Below are positions 24,725-39,010 of a stretch of DNA of 64,000 nt, one piece after another (the stretch's first letter is position 1; each line of letters starts with the position of its first letter). The notes under the pieces are model-generated. The model had not been told where the DNA came from. It searched no databases and saw only the letters and a list, made by a program, of their open reading frames with translations. The DNA is from Antedon mediterranea (Eukaryota; Echinodermata; Crinoidea; Comatulida; Antedonidae), in contig NC_092677.1 of NCBI RefSeq assembly GCF_964355755.1, positions 997,001 through 1,061,000 on the forward strand. Direction: 5' to 3'. Made by a program: the position numbers and the translations under genes.

Positions 24725-27700
24725 ATTTGTAATGGAAATATACAAGCTTACAACATTTCTCTTGACAATCGAACTATGTGATAGTGAGAAAACATTTATT
24801 TTCTATAAGAAAATCAAACTGAAAAATGTCATTAAAATATGTTATTATCTTTCCTTTAATTGTATACCGTACATAATTATAAAAATATACTGTAATAACT
24901 TTGACGCCAGTGGTTGATCCAAAATTCTGAAAACAGCACACCTTTTTCTTATCCCCATAGGCCTATTGTGAACCCAGTGCAGAATTGTTGATTTTTTAAA
25001 TACATATTTTTAATTAAAAATGTATAATTGACAGCAATTGCGCATTTAGATAAAGATTAATATCATGCGTATTCTATTTCAGTTATAAATAGTCAAACTT
25101 CCCCGGTAGTCAATGTACAAGATGCTATTGTAAAATTAGGTGAGAATGCTGTTATCATATGTGATTACACACTCACTGGTACAAGAACTCTTGTTGCTGC
25201 TCAATGGTACAATAGCACATCAGCAGGAGATAGGTTAAACCTTCTTGTTAATAGTGCTATAACAAATCCAGATGGTAGATATGCAGTTGATACCTCACAG
25301 ACTGATGTAGTTACTCTCACCATTGCAAACACAGTGTTGTCTGATGATGGATACTATCAATGCAGAATTGTTGATTCACCTAATGCTGAAACCGGTGAAC
25401 ATTTTGGAAAACTTAATGTTCAATGTAAGTATTTACACAGGGTCTCTGTTCACAAAAACTTCTCAATATTACATTTTAGACAGGGTCTGTTTAGAATCTC
25501 AAAAACAATGAGCCTCAACAAAAATGTCTCAATATTACACTTAAGAAAAGTTTTAGTTGGGAGAAATCTGAAACAAAAACCCCCTATAACGTAATGTTGA
25601 GAAGTTAATCCGGGTCTCTATTTCCGAGATTTTTTTTAAAACCCTATATGATGCTATATGCATTATCATGATGTGGTGTACATTATTATGAACTTTTTTT
25701 TAATCACATTGAAATAAAAAAATAAAGACCATATTAGAAATAAGCTGTTTCAGCTTATGGGTTACCCTGGTATGTTGTTCGAGTACCGAATAAAACAAAC
25801 AAATAAAGAATAAGAAGAAAAGCCGGGCTGCACTGAATTTTTGATTTACCGGTGAATGATCGGCACTTTTCACGCTGCTGCTCTAGCCCGCTATGTTCCA
25901 TTAGGACTACTCAATCAGAAGCTAAAGCAAGTAGCAGTTATAGTTCTAAGGACAGACAGTTTTGTGAAAATGGAAACTCCACTATAATTTATTGATTCCA
26001 GCTGCTACAGTTGTAGACCCAAAAAACGTCTGGGAAAGAGTCTATTAGGACATGTCATGCTAAAATTACAAATCCCTAAGCATTTCTGGTATATTCACTG
26101 TCAGATATTCATTGAATTATTATCAAAACAGTCCATTAAAGTTTGTGTTTGTAATAGGATACTTCACAATTGAAATATCTAGGGTGATGAAGTGACCCCC
26201 AGATTTGACCTTAGCAATAAAATTAACTAAAGTGACAGAAATTGAGTATTCACTTCTGTAACAAAAAAATAATATTTATTCACATATAAAAAAAGAAAAG
26301 AAACCCAAAAACCATTGTCTGACAGACAATTTAAGTATTTGTTGCTTTAAATTACATTTTTTTTAAAATGACACATTCAAAAACATTTGAAATAAAAATA
26401 TTTTTCAATATGCGAGCAGCGTTTTTTGTAAGAAATATTTCTTGTTTAACCCTCCTCCAAAAAAAAATATCATTGATCGATGGGTATCATTTTTTTCCTT
26501 CAAATATCCATCTTTACAGTCAGTTCCTGCTCCATCCATATGATAATAATAAATAACCGAAAGCTACAATTTTCTGAAAAACAAAGTAGGCCTACCCATA
26601 GCTGGATTTTTGAGTGCGACAGAGCAAACATATTCCTATACCTGTGGTGGCTCAAAATACCCCCAATTCGAATTCCTGGATATGACTTTTAACGGGTCGT
26701 GTGTGTTATATTTATCACGTACAACCATCTGTTAAAAGTCATTGACATAGTCCATAAAGCTTAACATGATAATAAATATTGTGTCTCATGTTCCTCCCAT
26801 GTTCCTTTTTTACAGATTTTGAAAGCAGTAGTAGTCTTACGATTGGTGTAAATAACAACATCACTGCACAGAATGTTATAATCACATGCTCTGGTAATGT
26901 AGTTGGCAATCCAGTTCCTGATATAAACCTCTATAGAGATAGCCCTATTATTCTAACACAGACAACATTGCCTCTAACATACACAATAGCTACTGTGTCA
27001 GAGAATGATGGAGGAATCTATAGATGTGAAGCAAACAATACTGCTGGAACTGTGACAAGTAATACTAATTTAACGCTTACTTACTGTGAGTACAGAACTA
27101 TTAACACATTTAATTAAAATGAAACCACTAAACAAATAATGTAATAAATGTTTATTTCTCTCATCAAAGAAGGACCGGTTTATAAAACTAATGAATATGT
27201 ATGTTTAGGCCTATAGGCTATGTTAAGGTAGATTTAGCAAATTAAGTTAAAAGTAGTTTATCATTATTATGCACTGTACTACTAAACCATTGAACAGCTT
27301 TAAGTTTTTATAATATTACATTTAGGACATTTCTTGGTCTTCGACTCTGAAGTGTCATTCAGGTTCCCTCTTTTAACATTGTAGAAAAATGTTATATTTG
27401 TGGTGCTTATTTATTACAAAATCAAAATTTCACTCAAATGTTGTGGTACTGCTCATGTTTAGGTTTACCTTTATTTCATATAATGAGACGCCTTGTTTAT
27501 AATATTTATGATATATAAAAAACTAGAGGGTACTCCGAGAGTACAAACCTCCGCCTACTGTAAAATTCCCCTACATAAAATGCCCCCTGAATATTTTTTT
27601 TTTACATTTTTAGTCGCGTGGAAGCGACTCTATAGTTCACTATGTCGGTCGGTCGGTCTGTCTGTCGGTCTGTCTGTCTGTCTGTCTGTCGGTCTGTCTG

Positions 27701-30700
27701 TCTGTCGGTCCGGTATCACTATGCGTTTTATCGCTTTCTGACCTTATCTTGATATCAGTTTAATCTAGCTAGGTCAATTTTTAACAGTATATTCCTTATG
27801 GCCAGGAATCAATGTGGTTATGTTTTCACGGTGCGCAATAAAAAATTACGCGGTCTACGCACGATTTAACGAAATCACGTTTGTAATCATATCTTCACAA
27901 CCATGAATCACAATTAAATAAAATTTGGTACTCATAAATTTCAGGGCATAAATCATCATATGGCAATACAATTACGTGCGTAGCGCATGTAACGCATGCG
28001 TACGCGCGCTTAACATTTTCAAAATTTATTTTCGATGAAATAAGAGTACATTTCAGGCAATTTTAAGCGTTTACAAAATTGCCATGAGTGCGCATATTTT
28101 TGCGCGCGCACTGCGCGTTAAATGTTGTTGCGCACTCTTTTTGCCCGATTTCTGTTTTCTTGACTTACTTTTCAACTCGAAATTACGTTATACGAGCACG
28201 TCGAAAGTGACAGGCTACGCACGTGTAAATTTAAAAAAAATAAATGTTTTTAAACATTTCAACATTTTTAAACATGTTCAGTAATTTCGGTCAGTATAGT
28301 TCACTATGTCGGTCGGTCTCTCTTGTCTGTCTGTCGGTCTGTCGGTCTGTCTGTCGGTCTGTCGGTCTGTCTGTCGGTCTGTCTGTCGGTCTGTCTGTCG
28401 GTCTGTCTGTCGGTCCGGTATCACTATGCATTGTAGCACGCGACTTAATGGCTGTTGGCCTTGTTTTTTATTAGTTCTAAGTGTAAATATGTTAACTGCA
28501 CACTACAAAGTTGTGGATGACAGTGTGGTGTAATGGATATGTATCCAGCCTCTCACTCCTCTCAGTTGAGATCGCTGGTTCAAGTCCCACTGAGGGTTTT
28601 TTTTTTTAATTATTTTTTTATTTCTTTTGTTTTGTTTTTTGTGAACCTTGATCTTTAACCACAATTATATGATGTGTCATTGATCATTGTGGCTAAGTTT
28701 GGTGAGAATCAGATCAAAACTGTGGTCTCTAGGCAGTAAAATAGTTTTTTGTTAGTTGTGACCTTGACCTATGACCTTTTCCCCTCAAATTCAAACTCGT
28801 CCGAGCTTTTTGGGCATAGATCATTGTGTCCAAATTTGGTTAGAATCGGATAAGAACTGTGGCCTCCAGGCTGTTCACAGACACACACACAAACACACAC
28901 ACAAACACACAAACACACACACACACACAAACATACAGGGGTGAAAACATAACCTCCTTGGCGGAGGTAATTAGTTTTAAACCTTTTAACTGAAAGTTAC
29001 GTGTTGACAAAATGAACAAGATACGTAATGGTATATAATAATAATCTATATTTTGAGATAATGTTATATAGCCTACGTGTTGTAATTATATTAGAAATTT
29101 GACAATTTTTGTTTTCTCAGTATACGTAAAATTTTACCGTAAAAGATTGAATAAAAAAATAAAGCTATTCTTTTCAGATAAACCAATATTTGAACAATAT
29201 ATATATACTGTTGGACCCGATGAGAAATATGTTATCACAGCTGATGTTAACGCCAACCCTCAAGATGTGACGTATGTTTGGAGCAGTGATGATGTTAATG
29301 ATACAGATACAAACCCTGCAACATTCACATTCATTGCGTCATCAGTGGAAGACAACACAATTTATGAAATATCAGTAATTGCTACTAATCTTATTGGATC
29401 AATTACAAAGACAATGTGGATCGCAGTCTCAGGTTGTTATTCATTATTTATAGTTCTGTATCGGAAGTTCATAATATAACAACCAACATTTTTTTTTATT
29501 AATGTATTTCCTTTCAACAAACACGTAAGAAAGGTCCGCCGAAATTATGGCAACAAACAAATCATCATACAATTACATCATCATCATAAAAGATAGAAGA
29601 AAAGCATCAACGACGCATTATGTGCATTAGATAGGACATAAATGTTTTACATTCCAAATAGGGCATATCAGTATTTACCCACGTTTTAGTCTGGTAATAT
29701 ACTCTATAAGATAAAAATGTTCCGTTTTTTAGCTACAAACCAGATTGAATCAACAAATTCAGCCAAAATCACAATACCAAGTATGGGTAAGAAGAGATAG
29801 TTAAGGATCACTCAATATGTTTTTAAGTATTAAATACTTATATTATTTAATTGCATTTATGCTTTTTATTCTTCAAAGTCAACACACAGCATTAGTTTAT
29901 TACAAATGCGGAAAATGTCATAATATCTATAAAACAAGTCAATAATAATCTATGAGATTTGTGAGTAATAAGCTCAGTGCTGTTTCATATCGTATGGTAA
30001 CATGCCCACACACACACAACATTTACTGTGTCACTGTCCAACACTAAATACCTAAACAACCCTCTAAACTAAATAATCTCTCTCACTATAGAAATTGCCT
30101 AAAGGTATTTAAAAGAGACAATGTAGAACGTAAAGTGGGAGAAATGATTTATAGTCAGGAGACACGAAACTGCAGGTGTTTTTAATGTATCATAATGCCG
30201 TACGCAAATCGATTGAATAAACCTACAGTACTTAAGTATCCCACTAAAAAATTATTTTGACGCACTATTTGAAGTTAACTAATTGGTATAGTTCATTTGT
30301 ACTAATTTACATTTATGTAACTTTTTACATTACTTTTCAGAGAAAACAGTTGAACCGTGTAATAGCAATACAGGGCTGATAATTGGAATGCTCTTTGTTG
30401 GCATCTTCATTGGTGCCGTAGGATTGTATATTGGATACATTATTCACAATAAGATAAAGAAGGTATGTTGGATTTATAATTCCAAAACTGGTGACAATAT
30501 TCGAATGCTTAAGGACCACATCAATACGTAGAATTCTGCTTATTGTTCAATTTACACAGCCAGGGAAGGGGTGAGAGTAAAGAAAAACTATATTCCACTT
30601 TTAATATTAACTGTCACATAATTATACTTTATGTGAAAAAATGTACATAAATCACATTAACTGACATACATTATGATCAGAATACTACAATATATTACTG

Positions 30701-31145
30701 TAATTTATACTTAGAAGTCACTGGCAGAGAAACAAGACACAGACAAAAAGAAACAAGATGTAAGTATTGATCTGTGAAATACAATCTAAAGATGACAGAC
30801 AAAACGATTTAAATGATATATCACAATTGTTTGATTAATTTCGGCAAAACTTAAAAAATAAACTATTAACTAAAGTGATTTGGTCTAATTTGACTCCCGA
30901 TTAAACGTATTGTTAAACTCTTTGGTAGTAAATTATTGTATTAGTTTTAGAGTTTTGCACTTTATTTATTGCCACAAAGAACAATACTTTTGTAATTTTA
31001 ATTTGCTTTTTGGTAGACTTACATGGATTACGTAGGAGACACTGGCGAGCAAAACCAAACCTATCAAGACTTACAACATAAAGAAGAAGAGTCAGCTTAT
31101 GTTAATGTTAAGGCTGGAAATAAGAACAGGAAGGGGAAAGTGTGA
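24725..31145 (+). CDS. Gene B: V-I-I IgSF receptor with ITAM/ITIM-like tail
   Basis: Coding exons: 24732-24783 (signal peptide MEIYKLTTFLLTIELCD), 25083-25424 (V-type Ig with AAQWYN and DDGYYQC), 26816-27085 (Ig, VIITCSG ... GIYRCEANN), 29178-29432 (Ig-like, YVITADVNANP ... DVTYVW), 29733-29786 (stalk), 30341-30462 (transmembrane, GLIIGMLFVGIFIGAVGLYI), 30715-30759 (KSLAEKQDTDKKKQD) and 31017-31145 (tail). All phases agree and the spliced frame is 1269 nt (422 aa). The third Ig lacks an obvious cysteine pair. The tail has TYMDY, then TYQDL-x8-AYVNV. YxxL/V spacing fits an ITAM-like pair, SAYVNV fits the ITIM consensus, and YVN fits Grb2 SH2 binding. Phosphorylation is inferred. Likely a type I cell-surface receptor; ligand unknown. 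Confidence 0.85.
27522..28975 (+). mobile_element. SINE-like composite repeat in an intron of gene B
   Basis: The block starts near GGTACTCCGAGAGTACAAAC-CTCCGCC and ends GGCGGAGGTAAT. It holds TTAGTCGCGTGGAAGCGACT, two CTGT/CGGT microsatellites (about 27645-27710 and 28305-28413) and GGTCCGGTATCACTATGC after each. A tRNA-like unit has an A box TGGTGTAATGG (28526-28536) and a B box GGTTCAAGTCC (28577-28587). A tail follows with TGACCTTGACCTATGACC and a CA-rich run. The A/B spacing fits a tRNA-derived pol III promoter. Related pieces lie in minus orientation at 44640-44715 and 45280-45412. Confidence 0.7.
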
Positions 31146-32340
31146 ACAATTCAGAATTGAAATAAAAAGCATTATAAATATGCTTCATTCATGCTTAAAA
31201 CAAGTGAACGGTTTGAAAAGGAAGAGTATCGATCTACACAAAACAGAATGTGTTCAGTTAAATGTAATTAGATTAGAGTTAAGAGTGTTTAGAGAAACTT
31301 AAGAAAACTTTGACTATATATTATAATTCAAACTTCGGTATAGGCATATAACGTAAATTCATCTAGATATTTTTACTCTATGCCTACTTCCTTTTAATGG
31401 CCAAACTATTCAAACTAGAAGAGCAATAGTTTATTTGGAGCAGACTATAACGGTAATTGTTATGTTTTTATCATAAATGTGTAATTAATTAAGTCAACAT
31501 TTACAGGCTTGTATATTGTTAGCAGATTAATAAATATCTTAACGCTTTTTTTCTACGATTAAACTGAATTTCGATTTTAATCGTTTTAAGTTGAGGTCTA
31601 TTTTCATGTTGTAGGACTACATTGTTTGTGAATGCCCATGACACCCGCTTACTAACCCCCAAAATGTTTCCAGTTTTTTAGTTTTAGTAATTATATAAAC
31701 TTAAATTGGCATTGCATCAATGTATACGATTAACGAATAAAAGAAGGAATATCTTTATATACAGTATTTATAATCTTTTGTTGTCATAGTTTTGCGATTG
31801 TTTAAAATAAACATACATGACGTCTAATTTACAAAAAAGGCTAACTACCTTAAAAAGAATTTAAATTATGCTCTTTTAAAACTAAGAAAACTAATTAAAA
31901 TATCACATTTGTGATTCGTAATCATGGTGCAATGAGTTTCCATTGCCATGTTTTATCAGGTGAGGTAGAGCATTACGTTAAGTTCATGGATCCGCCACTG
32001 TTTCAGAAACATCTCGATTAACCAGCAGTTATTAATACGTACTAGTGGAAAAAACTGAAGTCGAAAACCAAAACATTATAGGCTACTTAGATATGTACTA
32101 CAAATAATGTATTGTACTTCGTAGGATATTTACTTACTATAAGGAATTACGCCACCATTGATCTCATTCTCATCGCTTTTTCTGATGACTCTAAATTTAC
32201 TTATTCGTGAACCATACGAGACGGTAATCAAGCCAATTCGCTTTAGATAAAACAAAAAGTGATTACAGTTCATTCAGTGTAAATGGAACATTAGTTTTAC
32301 CATGGAGAAATAAGTTAGGATTTCTCCATGGTTTTACTCA
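31146..32340. other. Intergenic region between genes B and C
   Basis: AT-rich with no recognised gene. A hairpin with 12-base arms (ACCATGGAGAAA and its complement) lies at 32299-32332, just upstream of the probable leader exon of C, which ends at 32421. Confidence 0.5.
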
Positions 32341-33023
32341 TACCTATAATAACTCGCTGTTGCATTCACGTTTCGGTTTTCATTAATATGAGTCGACAGC
32401 GCTTGAGCAGTCATACAAAAAGTAAGTTTTATATTATATATTTTGTTGGATTTCGTGTTAGATTACACATTGCTTATCAAACTGCTTTTATAATTACCTT
32501 GATAACCTTATTTAGAATTAGAGGTTATAGAGTAATTGATTCAAGCACAGACTTTATGATACATTTCAATAGGTCTACCTTTGGCCTAGACATATAGTTC
32601 GATCATTTAAGGCGGGATTCTAAAGGTATTCATTATTATTCGTTATTTATTTAATTTAAAAAAAAAAAAATAGTATGTGTCAAATTATTCGAATACACAA
32701 ATTATATTACAATTATGTCAATTGTAATCTGTGGTACCCTGGCAGTAGAAGGCCTATATGACAATGTACGTAAAATTTGTTTACACAGAACTATAAGCCT
32801 AAGTACTAAGTTTTAATTCACTCAGTATACACATTGTAATAGTTTTTACTGAATGAAATATAATGTTTAGCTCCATGATGAGGATCTGTTCAAAGATGCT
32901 GTATGCTAAAATGAATAAAATTAACCACATTCTGTATCGCAAATATGCTTAATCGGCTTTGTTAGTTAGTGTATGTGATTGCATTAGGATTTAATAATTT
33001 TCAAGATAAACTGTTGATTCCAG

Positions 33024-36000
33024 ACTTGTAATGGCAATATACAGACTCACAATTGTCTTCATTATTCAACTATGTGATTGTAAGTACATAATACATATTT
33101 TTCTCCATAAAAGGATCCCACAACCAAATTTATGTACTAATATGTTATTATGTTTGATTATCAAATAATAAATAAAACTTAAAAGATTGTTTGGACAATT
33201 CGTTATGGGACAAATATTTTATAAAATAGCTGTATAGTTTATCACATGTTGTAAATTCCAGTCAAGTGAAGATTTGATCCAATTATAAAATTTGTAAATA
33301 AAAAATTGTACAATTAACAATTGCAAGTTTCAATATAATAATAATCTAAATTTTGTGTATTCTATTTGAGTTATAAATAGTCAAACTGAACCTGTAGTCA
33401 ATGTACAAGATGCTAATGTTATATTAGGTGAAGACGCTTTTATCACCTGTAGTTATACACTCAGTGATGCAAGAACGATTATTGCTGCTCAATGGTACAG
33501 TAGCACATCAACAGGAGATCAGTTAAACCTTCTTGTTAATAGTGCTGGTACAAATCCAAATGGTAGATATACAGTTGATATCCCCACAACAACTGCTCAA
33601 GCTACTCTCACCATTACAAACACAGTGTTGTCTGATGAAGGATATTATCTATGTAGAGTTGTTGATTCACCTCATGCTGAAACTGGTGAACAGTTTGGAA
33701 AACTTAATGTTCAATGTAAGTATATAAATTAACATGGCAATAATAGGCCTAAGCTAAGTGTTCAATGTAGTAAATTGATTAATGTGACAATATTAAGCTA
33801 TTGTGAATAAATAATTACAAATTCAAGTCTTATAATGATTTACTTGCTGGTCCTATGTAATTCGTTCTTTCAATGAGCAATTCATATTATAGTTAAAGAA
33901 CTGTTAACGTTTGATGAGCAATAATCAGTTGTCTGGATTCTAAGTGGAATTGAAATATATTTGATATTATTTGAGTTTGTACATTTTATTATAGTTGGTC
34001 AACCTCAACCTGTAGTGAATGTACAAGATACAAATGTTACATTAGGTGAAGATGCTGTTATCAGCTGTGAGCACACGCTCAGTGGTTCAAGAACACTTCT
34101 AGGTGTTCAATGGTACAATAGCACATCAACAGGAGATAGGTTGAACCTTCTTATTAATACTTTTGCCACGAATCTAATTGGTAGATATACAGCTGATACC
34201 TCGCAAACTGGTGTAACTACTCTCACCATTGCAAACACAGTGTTGTCTGATGGTGGATATTATCTATGTAGAGTTGTTGATTCGCTAACTGAAAATGGTG
34301 AACATTTTGGAAAACTTAATGTTCAATGTAAGTTTGTATTGTTCCCTCTGCTGATTGTTTGCAGTAGGTTATTATATCACCTAATTTTGGAATTCATTTC
34401 ATCTCTCTTACAGATATTGATGACGTTATTATTGATATCGATTCATATACTAATCCCTCATTCACAATGACGTGTTCTGGAAATGGTAATCCTGTTCCTA
34501 AATTAAATCTCTATCACGATGAGACTACTATAGTAACTGGTACAATAACAATACTAAGATACACACAAAGTAAAATAACAGAAGATGACAATGGAAACTA
34601 CAAATGTATAGCTAGTAGTACCGCTGGACAAAAGGAAAGTGAATTGATAGAACTAGAATACTGTAAGTAAACATTTTATTATTAATAGCTTATCCAAGAT
34701 GAAAAGTGCAGATGATCAACACACTGCTTTTAAGTATCTGGTATGAAGAAGCATTGCTGCCTTCGCATAGTTAGTAATTTTTAATCACTCCTGGAGGAAA
34801 TATATAGATATCTATATATTTCCTCCATGCATCAAGTTCTGAGATAAGGTCCTAAAATAAAAACAAATAGATCGATACTATACTGCTTGATGCATGATGT
34901 ATGCGTTATGATAAACCTTTCTATCTTCTTTAGATAAACCTGTTTTTGATTCCCTTATGAATAAAAAAGCCTCTTCTAACGAAAGTGTTATTTTTTAGAT
35001 TGAAAACCTATCATACAATCCTAATGACGTCACTTACAAATGGACAATTGATGACACAGAAATTGACTATGAAGATGGTAACCCAACATTAGAATTCACA
35101 TTGCCAGTTATGGAATATACAATAACGTTGAATGTGACCAATAGCATTGGATCCACGATAGACTCTACGACATGCACAGTTCAAAGTAAGTTATGATGTT
35201 TGAATCATTGAATTATATCATACATATTACTATCACACATACTCATAACGTTCTTGTAGTCCGATATCCGTACGCAAATGTTTAATACAGATGTATTTAT
35301 AGTGATGAGAAACATATGATACCGGTAGTGCTTAAAGCGATTCATGGGTATTATTATCTTGAATCAAATATGCCTCATTTCTGAGTTACCACATACTTTT
35401 ATAAAGTTTGTTGTTGGCTTATTGTATTTTATTTTTGAGTCACAGCCGATCTATTTAAACCCTGCGAATGTGAAGAAACAACAGAAGAAACAGGCAACAA
35501 CAGCCCAGGTTTACTCATTGGAATGTTCTTCGTTGGAATATTCATTGGTGCCCTTGGATTGTCTATTGGATTGTTTATGTATACAAAGACAACGCAGGTT
35601 TGACATCGATAGTTTTTAATTGTAAAATTGAATCTACTAATTTGCATAATAGTTTAAAGATTAAAGTAATTTGAGCAAAATCAAACTTTTACATAATATA
35701 AGGTTGTAACGTTTCTAAAACACTCTTGACATTTGTATCTAGAAGCAAACAACTAACAAGGAAAAAACGGAAAAGAAACAAGATGTAAGCATTCGCATTT
35801 ATTTTTAAATAATTTCGTCAATTACTTAGAAATTTGCAAATAAAGACGCCATTCTTTGTTATTCTATCTTTTATATTTAATGTAATATTTGGTGTACTTT
35901 AAAATTCTAGCTAACTTTATTGAATTGATTTATCTTGTCACAGACTTATATGGAGTATACTGTTGAAAGACCTACTGATGGGGAAAACCATACCTATCAA

Positions 36001-36078
36001 GATTTACAACATAAAGTTGAGGAATCAGCTTATGTTAATGTTAAGACTGGGAATAGGAACAAGGGTTTGAAAGTGTAA
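33024..36078 (+). CDS. Gene C: V-V-I-I IgSF receptor with one in-frame stop
   Basis: Coding exons: 33031-33079 (signal peptide MAIYRLTIVFIIQLCD), 33371-33715 (V1), 33995-34327 (V2, GVQWYN ... GGYYLC), 34414-34662 (Ig, FTMTCSG ... GNYKCIASS), 34934-35185 (Ig-like), 35446-35597 (transmembrane, GMFFVGIFIGALGLSIGLF), 35743-35784 (basic linker) and 35944-36078 (tail). All eight join in phase, but codon 347 is TAG (34996-34998). Locus A has GAG at the matching place, so a single G-to-T change explains it. Everything downstream is open, including TYQDL-x8-AYVNV. As read, it would make a 346-aa V-V-I protein without a membrane anchor. It is either a very recent pseudogene, a secreted form, or a sequencing error. 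AATAAA is at 36167-36172. The probable leader donor is at 32422. Confidence 0.8.
34792..34827. repeat. 36-base perfect palindrome, counterpart of the one in locus A
   Basis: It has the same sequence as the core of 5892-5931, with one mismatch at the outer ends (CCTGG against CCATG). It lies in the intron before the third Ig exon. Confidence 0.8.
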
Positions 36079-39010
36079 ACTAAGAAGAGAATATAATGGA
36101 CAAAGATGTAACATTACGGATGATGTGATGCCACGAGGGACTCTAGGGTATGGGGAGTATATCTTAAATAAAGAATAGAAGCACGATTAATTGTCGATTA
36201 CATTATGTAATTTAGTATTTTGAATGGATAAGGTGAGATGATCCATACAGGATATAAGTATAGCCACGTGTATGTAGACATTTAGGCCTAGTAAACATTG
36301 TGCTGTTAAAATGGTAAAATGGTAGGTTATATAAGTGGGTAAAACCCAAAGACGAGTACTATTGATGGGTAAGAACATCAATTAACACGATTGAAGCTTG
36401 GTAAAAGGAATGAAAATTAAAGATATATAAATAAATCAATTAATTCCTAAATGTATAACCAGGAGATGGTTTTACTATGAATAATGAATGGCGTGTGCCA
36501 AGATTCATGCTCGTTGAGCTTGACTTGATGTATTTCAAACTCAGGTTTAAGGATTCAAATACTGTAAGATATCGATAAGCCAGTATTGTTTTATTGTAGG
36601 AATTGCGGAAATAAAAAAAAAATGAAAAGGAAAGCAGATATAGCATCGAGAATATAGTTTCTCCATGAGTGTATTTTATGAATCATAAGTACACTTAATG
36701 AACCATGAAGGTGAACAAAAGTTAAAATAAATAATGTTTAGATTTATCGTTAGTTACTTCCCTGAAGGGACAATCTAAATATTGTGCTTATGTGAAAAAA
36801 AGATTATACCTAGTCCATGTGACGGAAAATAAATGAATAAAATTTATTCATTTAATTTCTGTCACAAGTGTACTAACATTTTATTTACTAAATCTCTATG
36901 ATGATTTGAGTATAATATTGTAAACAAATAAATATAATTTGTCATTACATTATATCCACCCTATAGTATTTGTTTATGGGCCTAATTACTGTAAATAATA
37001 ATGAGTGAGTCCGAGTCATATCGAAGAAGAAGATTTCCATAACATAGACTATTGCCTATGAGATAATCGAAACAACAGTGTAGAACAACCATTCGTGTCT
37101 GAGTATGCTGCTAACGCCAAGAAGGCAAATTCATCCATTCACTTTTGTAAACAAGGCCATGTACATGGCTGCAGTCGCGTGATCAATTTAGTGTATACCG
37201 ACCTACCCGACTAAAAATTGGAAATGGGAGGGGGGGAGACTAACAGTGACGTGACTTTAGTGAAGGAGATAAGAGGAAGGTTTATCATTCTACGATACAC
37301 GAAGGTATTACTGTGCGTTTAATTACTAACGACAGCATCAATAATGCAAATACACTGCATTATCGACATTATAGCTTGAACACATTATCTTATATTATCA
37401 ATTAAGTGTCTGATCAATTATATCAATAAAATTCTACCTCAAACTACCACTAAGTACTGCACGGCAACACACGTCTCTTGAACATCATTTCTAGCCAAAT
37501 CCATTCTACAATACATATCGACGAAACAAGATTAGCTTAGAAACGTTCACTTAGAAATAGTGTTAATTATTATCAATAAGCATATAATTGCACTCAAGCT
37601 AACACTGAAACTATACTTCAAAATGTAATTTCAACAAATACTGTAAACATACTTTAAACGCTAACCTGTGCTTCTGAACCTAGATACCGTCCCTCGCTAA
37701 ACAAAACGTAAGCAAACGACGAGAAAAATAACACAAACGTCTGTTATCACCTGTATGCAAATGACGAACATTACGTAATACAACAAAGCAGTTCTAAGCT
37801 TTAACCATGTATGAAACGTCACAATATGTTTCACAATAAAATACAGAAAGAATATAGGCTACGAATGAATGGATAATACGAACTGACGCGAATGGACAAA
37901 ACAATAGACCAATTTACGAGTTAATGAAACTAAATAGTTGGTAATTATTTATCATTTATGTATATTTGTTTTTATTAACTGGTATGCCACCAAATATAAT
38001 TTCTCAGAATCAAATTGTATTTATTTATTTTATTTATTTGTTCTTTATACTGGATGACCTCTTCAGTAAAAAAATGTTCTCTCAATCAGAGGGCTCAGTA
38101 CACAAAACACAGTATACAGCAGAGAATAAAAAACCCCACCCATCCCACATTCAAAATCATCCCCACCAGCATTTACTGTTCCCATATTATTATATTTGTG
38201 AAGAAGGTAGTATACAACAAGTTATACTGTAAATGTTCTACTATACATCTGACAATATGCATAAAATTGAAGAAGTACAATGAGGAACCCAACGTATTAC
38301 ATTATCTAATAAAAGAAAAGGTTCCGGCTTTTCCCCACTTTATTCTAATTTGGTTTAAATGGTTCAAAGGCAGGGCAACGAAAAACATCTATTTTTTTTT
38401 AAAGAAGAGAAAAAAGCCATGTTATGCATACAGTTTAGAACGCGTTGGGAAAGAATAAATACAAATGTTATCTTCTAAATTGTAAAATCATTAAAAATAC
38501 AGTACTTCTATTTAGTTAAATGTTAAATGTTAAATGTAAAATGTATTATTACTGGTCCTCAAGTTTAACTGGAAACTGAGGAAATTCGGATTAGGCCCTC
38601 CACGGACCCATGGCAGCCAGCAGTGCAGCGCCTACTACCAGATCAGCACACCGGGAGACGATCGCCTACTCTTTTCGAATAGTGTACCAAGTTCTTTAAC
38701 GTGCACTGTTAAGTACACGGGACCAATGGCTTTACATCCCATCCGAAGGACGAGGAAATTTGCTATTGTATAATATTTATTTATTTCAGTTTTTGGAATA
38801 ACTTGAGCTTCACACATATTAGACGAAAGAGCACCAGGGTTTCCTGTTTGTGGCTACAAAATACAAACAGTTCCTTGTTGGTTTTATGATTATATCATGG
38901 AGGATTCCTCCATGATTATGATATTGTTATGCTTACACACTCAGTACAGTACAGTATATTACACAATACACAAAAGCACTATTTTACTTCCTTGTAGGGA
39001 TGAACTAAAC
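36079..39010. other. Duplicated 3' flank of gene C, no gene
   Basis: Paralogous to 8908-11330 with small indels. Reading frames here (such as 37966-38458) are not conserved in the other copy and are not supported. A palindrome (ATCATGGAGGA/TCCTCCATGAT) lies at about 38894-38916. Confidence 0.7.
38555..38785. mobile_element. Repeat inserted in the C flank only
   Basis: This GC-richer block (CCATGGCAGCCAGCAGTGCA ... GGACCAATGGCTTTACATCC ... GAAGGACGAGG) is absent from the matching place in the A flank (about 11060-11085). Sequence on both sides still aligns, so it was gained after the duplication or lost from A. The class is unknown. Confidence 0.55.

Noticed and set aside
27493-28533. CRISPR-like regular CTGT/CGGT repeats and Cys/Val/Ser-rich frames
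   Set aside because: A tetranucleotide microsatellite within a SINE-like repeat; no spacers and a eukaryotic context.
34980-35000. Use of the TTTTTTAG at 34991-34998 as an alternative acceptor to skip the stop codon of gene C
   Set aside because: Splicing there in the required phase gives TGA as the next codon, so it does not rescue the frame.
35429-35647. Minus-strand frame over the transmembrane exon of gene C (also seen at 8205-8576)
   Set aside because: Antisense shadow of the conserved transmembrane exon in both paralogues.
37966-38458. Overlapping frames of 88 and 147 codons after gene C
   Set aside because: Not conserved in the paralogous flank of locus A; composition typical of non-coding DNA.
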